From Sipunculus nudus (Eukaryota; Annelida; Sipuncula; Golfingiida; Sipunculidae), in assembly GCA_026874595.1 (NCBI GenBank), contig CM049306.1, positions 102,563,142 through 102,627,141 of the forward strand: a stretch of DNA of 64,000 nucleotides, read 5' to 3'. Of this stretch, positions 50,447 through 62,400 are shown piece after piece. Under the pieces are notes generated by a model. It searched no databases and was not told the DNA's origin. It saw nothing but the letters and a program-made list of their open reading frames with translations. Numbering within the stretch: the stretch's first letter is position 1; each line of letters starts with the position of its first letter. Both the position numbers and the translations under genes were made by a program.

Positions 50447-53400
50447 GTAAGTACACAAGATGCACAGTTTTAATGCTCCATATAAGTTTTAACATAGGCT
50501 TGTTATGTTTGGTTAAATAAAATCTGTAAGCTGGAGTGGTATGGTCTGCTGTTCATGGGTGCCAGTGTGATAAAAGGTAACAAGGTAGGCCGGGATTCAT
50601 ACAGACACATGACTAAATGGCCCTTATATAACTTTATACTACCCATAGTAATATAAAGACACAAGCTATCAAACAACTGACAGAGGATGCTGAGCGACCT
50701 GCTGTATAAACTATCCATTTTCAACCTACTGACAACATGGCACAAACTTATCTCTTGCATTCACATAAAACTGAACCAAATGGTTACTTCTGACTCAAAA
50801 CTAGCTCACGTTATGTTTCCTAGCCGCGTAAAATTAGCTGGTTAATCAGGCTGATTAACTGTTTAGCAGTCATCCTCTCCATGACAGTCCACGAGGCCTT
50901 ATCATAGCTGACCAATGAGAGCACCACTGATTGGCTTCCGAGCACCATCATGGGATTGTTTATCATAGCCAACCAATGAGAGCACAGCTGGTCTGTTTTA
51001 ATAGTGAGTTCAATGGCCTGTGGTATAGACTAATTATGTTTAGACTTTGTCAGTGTTAAAACCGTAATCTGCAAGGAAGAAATATCGTGCAGCTTTTTCA
51101 CATAGTTTTTATCATGTAGTCTTGCACAAATAACTTTTCTTTAGTCAAATTTTATATAACATACTGTCCTTACAATTTTTATAATTTCATGTCTTTTTAA
51201 AACAGGAACGACTGGTGCCCTGTCTTCTGAGCTTAAGGAAAACAAAAGACAGAGTTCTCCAGGAACAAGTCCATGAGGCTATGGCTCTGATAGGCCATGT
51301 TAGTCCAGTTCCTACTCGAGGCACCCGTGTACTTTCAATGGATGGTGGTGGCACAAGGTAAGCAGGTTGTAAACTACTTGATGAGACAGGTAACAAGATG
51401 TACTGTCTTTAAATGTACTATTAAAGGTTTAATTTTAATGTCCAACAAACTTAGTCACAGGGAACCTGAATAAGAAAAAAAACTAGAATTCAATTAAGAT
51501 AGCTGTCACTAAGTTGCCTGTAGAGTAAGGTACTAGAGTTATTACCTATGACTAGGATAAAACAGTTCAATTTATGAGGGGAACAGTTAATATTTATATA
51601 TTTTGTGTCTTTTATTTTATTAGTTGTACAGCATAGCTTATATATGATTATATGAAACAATATGTGTATTGCTTGCTCATGCACTGACATGTATATTGGT
51701 TTTTTAAATTGCAGAGGTCTTATGACTCTCCAGACCTTGTTAAAATTTCAAGAGGCGACAGGAAAGGAGCCCTATCAGTTATTTGATTACATCATAGGGG
51801 TTAGCACTGGAGCCTTGCTGGCAGCCATGATTGGTGTGTTCAGGGTTCCACTAAAAGAATGTATTCAGCTGTACAAGGATTTCTCGTCAGAGATGTTCAC
51901 CAGGAGCAGGTTGAGCGGTGCCAAGCAGCTTGTCACCTCACATGCTTATTATGATTCCAAAATGTGGGAGAACATCCTCAGGTAAGACTGTTATCTATGA
52001 TTAATATGTGATGGCATAATGCTATCTTAGTGACAATGAAGAAGTGTCTGTGTTATGTATATTTTTCATATATAGCAGTGATCATTATTCAATGTAGCTT
52101 GTGTCCAGGGTATTTTTGTAAAAGTATTGACATATTCAACCAAGGGCAAATTCTTTAGGAGTAGATCTAGTACCAAATGACACAGAAAAATCTTGTACAA
52201 AACAGATTGAAACGTCGCTTCCTGTAACAATATGCTTAACACAAAACAAAAATGTCTTGATGCCTCAACAGATACATTCAGGACATGTCTGTACTTGAAC
52301 TACATAACTCTGTTCACAACAAATAATCTGAAGAATATGTGTGAAAAGGAGAAACTCCATACCTGACTCCTACTTATATAAACAGGTTTATCCTCATAAG
52401 CCCCTCGGGAATTACATTATTTTGTAAAATTAAGGGATCAGTTATCTTCATAAATGCCTTAGGGACTGTTTTATCCAATTTAACCAAAGGATCTTTTAAC
52501 CTGAAAAGTATGGCACTTCTTCTTATCTTATTTGTACATTTCAAGTATCTTCATAAATTCTTTAAGCACTTGCATTTTCTTCATATTTAGGGATCAGTTT
52601 GGAGAGGTCACCTTTGTAAGCACAGCCAGGGATAAGAAATGCCCAAAGGTAAGTTTTAATGACATATATCAAGGAAACCATCTAGGTGGAAATTTACAAG
52701 TTTTTATCTGAATTTCTGATGTGTTATAAAATCCACTTTTATGAATTTTCAATTTCAGTTGTGGCATTGATGTTATCAGTTATAGGCTCACTTACATTTA
52801 TGGGGGAAAATAACATTTCTGCACCTTCTGGATTAAACTTATCACAGTATTAAAACTCAGGATTAAGAAGGACCAATCTAAATATTTTATCAACAGAATC
52901 CAAATTAAGGAAACAAATAAAAGTTTAAGTGACAAGTTACAAATATACATCATAACACATTCTGTAGTTCAGGCTGAATTAATTCTGCTCCCAATCTGAT
53001 CAGTATAGAACAAATCCTGTCTTATTCTTATACTCACAAAAGGTCTACTGGTACCAGGTTATCTTGAGATCTGATGTGTCAGTAATAACATCTGTATGAA
53101 AGGAAAATGCATTACTCTGACGTTAAAAAACAGCAGGTCACACTCTTAGTTTTCTGTACACAGCATTGTTGGTTAAATTCCTTGCAACTGCAATCTGTTT
53201 ATCTTTATAAAATGAAGCCAGGCATGGTCCTTATAAATTTCTCTTTATTTGACATATCAGTTGTTCAGTTATCATGGGGCTTTCCAGCAATCTGCTAACA
53301 ATACACATTAACTAAACAGTCACTTATTTCCTTTTTCTTCAGATTGCTATGGTCTCCACACTGATGAATCAGCTGACTATTCAGAACTTTTTGTTTCGTA

Positions 53401-56400
53401 ACTACAACCTTCCACCGAGGGTTCAGTCAGTGTACCCTGGGTCATGTCAGGACAAACTGTGGCAAGGGATTCGGGCCTCCAGTGCTGCTCCAGGATATTA
53501 CGAGGAATTAAAAATCAATGACAAAATTCATCAGGTGAGAAACTGCATGTTTACCTTAATAATAGATTAATATCTAATATTTTATGTAAATTCAAAGTTA
53601 CTGATAATGCACATAAGATAAGAAACTCTCCAATTATATCTTGATGCATTCATGCACAAAATAATACTTCAACGCTGTTGTCAGCATGTAGCAGGTGTAG
53701 ACCATTCTACTCAAGTGGCTTCAGCTTTTTTTGCAGCTCAGGCACACATACCTTATTCATGTTGTACTGATAGTTAGCTCAAACTGACATCAAATGAAAA
53801 AATACAGTGAACTCCTTGATATATTTATACAGGTGGCCATAACGTGGGGTTTAATGACATCTAATGATGCAAATACATATAGCAATACTTCAGCCATGAT
53901 AGGATACAGGAAACAAGTACGGTCAATAGTTCAGATTCCAAGTCATTGCTCTTATTTGTTAAAATTCACCATGCCATTGCATCTATGCTTCATGAATATT
54001 GAATAATGAAACAGCCCCGCTGATTGGGGTTTATCATATGGCAGTTACTAGAGTTAGCCAGTCAGTTTTATTCATGTGGCAGTTAGCCAATCAATTGTAA
54101 TCATGTGGCAGTTAGCCAATCAATTTTAAAGGAACATGCCTAATTTTTCACACTATCAGTTCAGTTTTGCTTTATAAAAAAGTTTCCAGAAATACCATCC
54201 CAGCACACAGTCTCAGTAGCTTGTATACAGCTGTTTATAATAGCTTGCTATTGTTCTGCATGTTGATAAACACAGTCCACGTGTATCTGTTTACCTTGAC
54301 AAGGCAGCATGACAGGAGGTCTGATTGTGGCCCGCAACATGCAATGTTTCAGCCAGGGGTAACATGTATTACATTTTTTGGGCCAAGTCAGTCCAGGGTT
54401 GGGGCCAGGTACTTGTACCTGTACCTGTACCTAGGTACACAATTCAGAGTATCTGTACCTGTACCTGTACCTGGCTTTCATGAGTAGGAAGTACCTTGTA
54501 CCTGTACCTGGAACTAAAGTACCTGTACCTGGTATAAGGTACTTCAGGTACAAATGTGATACTGGAAATGGACACCAGGCTTGGGTCAATTGCATGAACA
54601 AAGCTGTCACCCCTGTCAGGACAGTTACCTATCTCAGGCAGGGGTAATTACAAAGCATTCAGCCCAGCTGCCTTTGTAGCTAGAGGGGCTAGCAAGCTGG
54701 TCAACCTAGAGCCTCTAAACAGGAAGTTCATTGTGACATTATCATTACAAGTATTGGGCAACTGACAAAGGATAGGAACAGGGCTGCCCTCATGCCCATG
54801 CAATGTAGACACAGAACAGGGTTGGGGCCAGGAAATAGTACTTGTACCTAGGTGCACAATTCACAGTTATGAGGATTACAGGTAATGACACTGGAAATGG
54901 ACTTCAGGTTGGGTCATGTTAGTGTACTGAGCTGTCACCCTTATCCAGGCAGGGGTAATTACTAAGCTTTTATCTAAGCAGCCTTTAAAGTTGACTAGGC
55001 TATGGCTAGTAGCATGCTGGCCTGGCTACCTTCAGCATCTACACAGGAAGTTCATTATGGCATTATCAGATATAAAGGGTAGAGAGAAAAGGATATGGAC
55101 AGTGTTGCTCACATGCCCCATGTAGATACCTGTTGTCTAGTATACAAAGAACATTGGTGAAGGATAAAAAAAGAAGTGAAGAAGGTACATATCGTGTAAC
55201 TGAATTCTCAACATATGCCAAAAAAAAGCAGAACATTCCATTTCACAGAAAAAAAAATCCCTGCTCAAGCATCAAATGCAGGTGCTCTTAATTCTAAAAA
55301 CATTCCTCAGTGTGACTTACTGCAATGAACATGTTTATTATTATTTCTAATTATGTATGTATTATTGTTCATATCATGAAGTTAATCTATAAAAACTGAT
55401 TATAAGATTTTCCCTTTCAGTCAAGCCTCTTTATTTTAAAGAGTGTGTGGTGCTTCAAGACTTTTGGACTTTAAAACATTACTCTAAAACTCAAAACTTG
55501 ATTTGAAAAAGTGACATCATATTTTAGTATATGAATGAAAGTTTTATATTCCTGTATTACTAACTTTGTAAATTTTATCAGCTTCATTAACTTATCACAT
55601 TTACTAAAGGTGAACCTTTACATTTGCAGCTGGCTCGTTTTTAGCTCAGCTGACTATAAGTCATCTGAGCTATAGTCATGGTCCATTGTCCGTCGTCTGT
55701 CCGTCCGTCCGTCCGTCCGTAGATGTGGCACGTTTTGAAACCGTAAGACCTAGGAATTCAAAATTCAGCATAATGTTAGATGTCCCCAAGATCTCCTACC
55801 AAGCCGAAAACTGGGTCTTTGCGACTTCATTCCTTTGAGAAATTAAGGAAAAACCTCAATTTTTTATTAAAAACCTATTTTCACACTTCAGGACTGCCTA
55901 ATATCAAAACCACTCATCTGTTTTTCCTCATATTTCCTATAATTAATCCTCTATATAATTCCTATGTACATGCCAGAAATTAGGTCTGTATTATATAATT
56001 TAAAAAAGTTATGGGCCCAAACATAATGCATTTTGTAAATAATCAGGAAAGAAATTTTATCACTTAACACAAAACTTGTTAAAGCTAAGCACTTATTTTC
56101 CAGTAATATTACTTATATAAATCAAAATTAAATTGTATACCCAAAATTAGATCAAAATCTTTTAAATTTTTTAAAATATTGGCAAAAATAAAAAATTGGT
56201 ACCTTAAATTTTGCCCAACTTTGACCATGGCACGTTTTTTTGCTGTAACTGCTGTGGATTTAATTTACACAGCATGTTTTTGTTAGCATTTCAACTGTTA
56301 ACACCAAAAATTTGAAACCAGTTGATCAAAAACTGTAGATTTTATTCAAGTTTTCAAGCACCATGTCACATATTGCTAGTGTTATGCAGTTTGCTAGAGC

Positions 56401-59400
56401 TCAGCTCCCGAGCTTCAGTTCTAAGTTCCTTAAATTTGGCATACAGTTAGATTTCTCCAAAATCCCCTACCATGCCAAGAATTTGGTCACTAGGACTTAA
56501 TTCCTTCGAGATATCAATGAAAAACTTCATTTTTCCATTAAAACTCATTGTTACTCTTTAAGACTGCCTAATATCAAAACCACTGATCTGACTTTGATCA
56601 TATATAATATACATATTTTTCTATACATTCGCTATGCACATGCCAGAAATGATGTCAGTATTGTGTATTTTTTAAGTTATGGGCCCAAACATAATGCACT
56701 TTGTAAAAAATCAAGAAATATATTTACTCCCTTAACAAGGGCATTGCTGAAGCTAGAAATTTTATTGTCAGGGATGTAACATTTTTAATCAAGATTCAAT
56801 TGAATACCCAAAATTAGTTCTGAATTTTTCAAATTTTATAAGTTATAAATATAAAATTAGTACCTTAAATTTTGCCCAACTGTGACCATGGCACGTTTGT
56901 TTCCTGAGAGCACTGTTGATATAATTTTCATATCATGCACACATAAGGTTTTCAGCTTTTAATTTAGAAAGCTGAAAGAAATTGGCCAAATATTGTAGCT
57001 TTTATTAATGTTTTTTATGAGACCCTGTCAGTCTTTGGCTCTCTCCAGCCCCTCTTGAGTCACCTGTATGTTGACCTTGTTGACCTTTCATCAAATTATG
57101 CACGCTTGAGGCGAGAATCCAGGCAGCTTATGGCCAGCCACAGTTGATCCAGGTGTCCAACCCAACTCATCTAGTAGTTTTAACCAACAACATAACAATA
57201 AACAATAAATTAATAAATTTTTCTTGGTTTTTAATAACAAATTAAAGAAAAATAGAAAAGGAATTTGTTAGTTTATAATAACAGGAAATTAACTTGCAGT
57301 TACTGATGATATAAGAATCTTGTATCGATGGGTAGAATGTCACATATTCCAAATAACACCATGCAGTCACCTATGGCATTTTTCAGTTCATTTTTAATGA
57401 TAAAGAAGTAAATCATATTATTCATTACTAATCATTAGGGATTATATGAAGGAAATTAATGATAGACAAAGATGCAGTTGATAATATTAATCTAGATTCC
57501 TACTGTGTCTAGTGTGTACATTGATGTGAAATTAGTCCAAAATGAATTTTTTACAGTTATTTTTTAATATAAATAAAAGCCATAAAACCAGGTACTTATG
57601 ATCATTATTTAAATGTGTGAATTTTGTATATTCTGGATTCTCAAAATCATTGTTTGGTGAAAACTGAATAAATACCAGACATGGTGCAAATACTTTGTAA
57701 TTGTATTTAAATACGAATATGATTATGTACTCCATTATAAAATTTCTTGCATAAAGAATGGGAATTCAGGTAAAAATGAAAGTATATGAATACTCGTGCA
57801 AATACTTTCAAAATGTATTCATGAATGCATTCATGAATATATTCTTTAATATTATTTTAATAATCATATCAGTTATATTTCATTTTAAAAAAATCATATG
57901 ATTCTCTTATGATTTTTAATAAAAATTATATTTGGGACAATATTTGTAATTTTTTTAATAAATAGTTAAACTCTTATATTATATGTTCTGCTTATAAGTT
58001 ATACGGCCAAGTCAAAATCTCTGTGACAATAGTACTCCATTTGTTAATAAAATAAATGAAATCAATCCTCTTCCCTGTCTCCAAAGGTACTATCAAAATC
58101 ATACATAAGCTAAACAACAACAACTCATAATACAGCTTATATTTATTACCACACAAAACCAGCATGTGCCTCATTTCTAAATAATATTTTTTATCATATA
58201 TAACAGCTGAGCGTCGTGACCCATAGGTCCCTTGTTTTTTTCATGACATAAAAATCTATAATTTAAAAGTTTTTATGATATATTCAGCCATTCTATTACA
58301 TCTTATTATCGCAGATCTATAAGAAATTTATGCAATTATCATTAGTTCAAATATCTTTAAAATGTACCTGTACCTGTACCTAGGTACTTTCTTAAGTACC
58401 TGTACCTGTACCTAGGTACTCTACAATAATGCTGTACCTGTACCTGTACCTGACCATTTAGCAAGTACCTGTACCTGTACCTAGGTACTTTTGCATGTAC
58501 CTGGCCCCAACCCTTAGTCAGTCAGGGAATCTCTTGATTGATAGTTTGTTGCCTGGACGATGCATGGGCTGTGTTTATGTTGAAACCTGTGATTGTGCCT
58601 GATCCACTTTTTTTTACAGGAGAAAGCAAACTGTTTCAGGACAATATTTTGGCAGGTACAAGTTTATTTTAAAACGAAGAAGTATTTTTTCATGTCAATT
58701 CTACATGCTATATTGGTGATTGGGCTCCTTTAATCATGTAGCAGTTAGCCTGTCAGTTTTAACCATGTGGCAATTAGCCAGTCAATTTTAAACAAGTGGC
58801 AGTTAGCTAGTCAGTTTTAATCATGTGGCAGTTAGCCAGTCAGTTTAAATCATGTCACAGTTAACCAGTCAATATAAACCATGTGGCAGTTAGCCAGTCA
58901 GTATTAATCATGTGGCAGTTAGCCAGTCAATATTAATCATGTGGCAGTTAGCCAGTCAGTTTAAATCATATGGCAGTAAGCCAGTCAATATTTATTATGT
59001 GGTAGTTATCCAGTCATTTTCAGTCATGTGGCAGTTATTCAATTAATTTTAATCAAGTGGCAAATTGCCATTCAATATTAATCATGTGGCAGTTAGCCAG
59101 TCAATTTCAGTCATGTTGCAGTTAACCAGTCAATTTCAGTCATGTCGCAGTTAGCCAGTCAATTTTAATCATGTGGCAGTTAGCCAGTAAATTTCAGTCA
59201 TGTGGCAGTTAGCCAGTCAATTTCAGTCATGTTGCAGTTAGCCAGTCAATTTCAGTCATGTAGCAGTAAGCCAGTCAATTTTAATCATGTGGCAGTAAGC
59301 CAGTCAATTTTAGTCATGTGGCAGTAAGCCAGTCAATTTCAGTCATGTGGCAGTAAGCCAGTCAATTTTAATCATGTGGCAGTTAGCCAGTCATTTTCAG

Positions 59401-62400
59401 TCATGTGGCAGTAAGCAAGTCAATTTCAGGAATGTGGCAGTTAGCCAGTCTGTTGCAGTCATGTGGCAGTTAGCCAGTCAATTTTAATCATGTGGCAGTA
59501 AGCCACTCAATTTTAATCATGTGGCAGTTAGCCAGTCAATTTTAATCATGTGGCAGTAAGCCACTCAATTTTAATCATGTGGCAGTTAGCCAGTCAATTT
59601 TAATCATGTGGCAGTAAGCCACTCAATTTTAATCATGTGGCAGTTAGCCAGTCAATTTTAATCATGTGGCAGTAAGCCAGTCAATTTTAATCATGTGGCA
59701 GTTAGCTTATCAGATGGTGATTACCTGATTTTTAGCTCAGCTGACTATAAGTCATCTGAGCTATAGTCGTGGTCCATTGTCCGTCGTCCGTCCGTCTGTC
59801 CGTCCGTCCGTCCGTCCGTCCGTCCGTAGATGTGGCACGTTTTGAAACCGTAAGACCTAGGAATCCAAAATTCGGCATAATGTTAGATGTCCCCAAGATC
59901 TCCTACCAAGCCGAAAACTGGGTCTTTGCAACTTCGTTCCTTTGAGAAATTAAGGAAAAACTTCAATTTTTTATTAAAAACCTATTTTCACACTTCAGGA
60001 CTGCCTAATATCAAAACCACTAATCTGTTTTTCCTCATATTTACCATAAATATTCCTCTATATAGTTCCAATGTACATGCCAGAAATTATGTCTGTATTA
60101 TTTAATTTAAAAAAGTTATGGGCCCAAACATAATGCATTTTGTAAAAAATCAGGAAAGATATTTGATCACTTAACACAAAAAATGTTAAAGCTATCGACC
60201 TTTTATCCAGTAATATAACTTTAATTAATCAAAATTAAATTGTATGCCCAAAATTAGATGAAAATCTTTTAAATTTTCTAAAATATTAATAAAAATAAAA
60301 AATTGGTACCTTAAATTTAGCCCAACTTTGACCATGGCACGTTTTTTTCCTGTAAGTACTGTGGATTTAATTTTCACAGCATGTTTTTGTTAGCATTTCA
60401 ACTGTTAACACCAAAAATTTGAAACCAGTTGATCAAAAACTGTAGATTTTAATAAGTTTTCAAGCACCATGTAACATATTGTTTACATCAAGCTAGTGTT
60501 ATGCAGTTTGCAAGAGCTCAGCTCCCCAGCTTCAGCTCTTAGTTCCTTAAATTCGGCATACAGTTAGATGTCTCCAAAATCCCCTACCATGCCAAGAATT
60601 TGGTCACTAGGACTTAATACCTTCGAGATATTTATGAAAAACTTCATTTTTCCATTAAAATCCCATTGTTACACTTCAAGACTGCCTAATATCAAAACCA
60701 CTGATCTGACTTTAATCATAAATAATATACATATTTTTCATTCTCTATGCACATGCCAGAATGATGTCAGTATTGCGTAATTGTTTTAAGTTATGGGCCC
60801 AAACATAATGCACTTTGTAAAAAATCAAGAAATATATTTACTCCCTTAACAAGGGCATTGCTGAAGCTAGAGATTTTTTTTTCAGGGATGTAACATTATT
60901 TAATCAAGATTCAATTGAATACCCAAAATTAGTTCTGAATTTTTCAAATTTTATAAGTTATTAGTATAGATATAAAATTAGTACCTTAAATTTTGCCCAA
61001 CTGTGACCATGGCACGTTTGTGTCCTGTGAGCACTGTTGATATAATTTTCATATCATGCACACATTAGGATATCAGCTTTTTAGTGTAGAAAGCTGAAAG
61101 AAATTGGCCAAAAATTGTAGCTTTTATTAATGTTTTTTATGAGACCCTGTCAGACTTTGGCTCTCTCCAGCCCCTCTTGAGTCACCTGTATGTTGACCTT
61201 GTTGACCCTTCATCAAATTATGCACGCTTGAGGCGAGGCATCCAGGCAGCTTATGGCCAGCCACAGTTGATCCAGGTGTCCAACCCAACTCATCTAGTAG
61301 TTTTAACCAACATCATAACAATAAACAATAAATTAATAAATTTTTATTGGTTTTTAATAACAAATTAAAGAAAATAGAAAAGGAATTTGTTAGTTTATAA
61401 TAACAGGAAATTAACTTGCAGTTACTGATGATATAAGAATCTTGTATCGATGGGTAGAATTGTACATATTCCAAATAACACCATGCAGTCACCTATGGCA
61501 TTTTTCAGTTCAATTTTAATGATAAAGAAGTAAATCATATTATTCATTACTAATCATTAGGGATCATATGAAGGAAATTAATGATAGACAAAGATGCAGT
61601 TGATAATATTAATCTAGATTCCTACTGTGTCTAGTGTGTACATTGATGTGAAATTAGTCCAAAATGAATTTTTTTACAGTTATTTTTTAATATAAATAAA
61701 AGCCATAAAACCAGGTACTTATGATCATTATTTAAATGTGTGAATTTTGTATATTCTTGATTCTCAACATCATTGTTTGGTGAACTGAATAAATACCAGA
61801 CATGGTGCGAATACTTTGTAATTGTATTTAAATACGAATATGATTATGTACTCCATTATAAAATTTCTTGCATAAAGAATAGGAATTTAGGTAAAAATGA
61901 AAGTATATGAATACTCGTGCAAATACTTTCAAAATGTATTCATGAATGCATTCATGAATATATTCTTTAATATTATTTTAATAATCATATCAGTTATATT
62001 TCATTTTAAAAAATCATATGATTCTCTTATTATTTTTTATAAAAATTATATTTGGGACAATATTTGTAATTTTTTTAATAAATAGTTAAACTCTTATATT
62101 ATATGTTCTGCTTAAATAAGTTATATGGCCAAGTCAAAATCTGTGTGACAATAGTACTCCATTTGTTAATAAAACAAATGAAATCAATCCTCTTCCCTGT
62201 CTCCAAAGGTACTATCAAAATCATACATAAGCTAAACAACAACAACTCATAATACAGCTTATATTTATTACCACACAAAACCAGCATGTGCCTCATTTCT
62301 AAATAATATTTTTTTATCATATATAACAGCTGAGCGTCGTGACCCATAGGTCCCTTGTTTTACCATTGCTGGGCTGCTGATGAGCAAATGTTGGAGGTTG

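Larger units (their letters stand above)
54394..58515. mobile_element. hAT-like non-autonomous transposon with 8-bp target duplication
   Basis: Left end CAGGGTTGGGGCCAGGTAC (54394) and right end GTACCTGGCCCCAACCCTT (58515) are inverse at 18 of 19 positions. The flanks are identical 8-mers, AGTCAGTC at 54386-54393 and 58516-58523, as expected for hAT transposition. Both subterminal regions carry arrays of the 6-mer GTACCT. No transposase is present. The interior has a tandem duplication of its left part and a nested 2.6 kb element. Confidence 0.88.

Noticed and set aside
55780-60105. Repeated small protein (MSPRSPTKPKTGSL...) seen at 55780, 59887, 26849 and 41868
   Set aside because: The similarity reflects copies of the same non-coding repeat flank; frames are short and not conserved in a coding manner.
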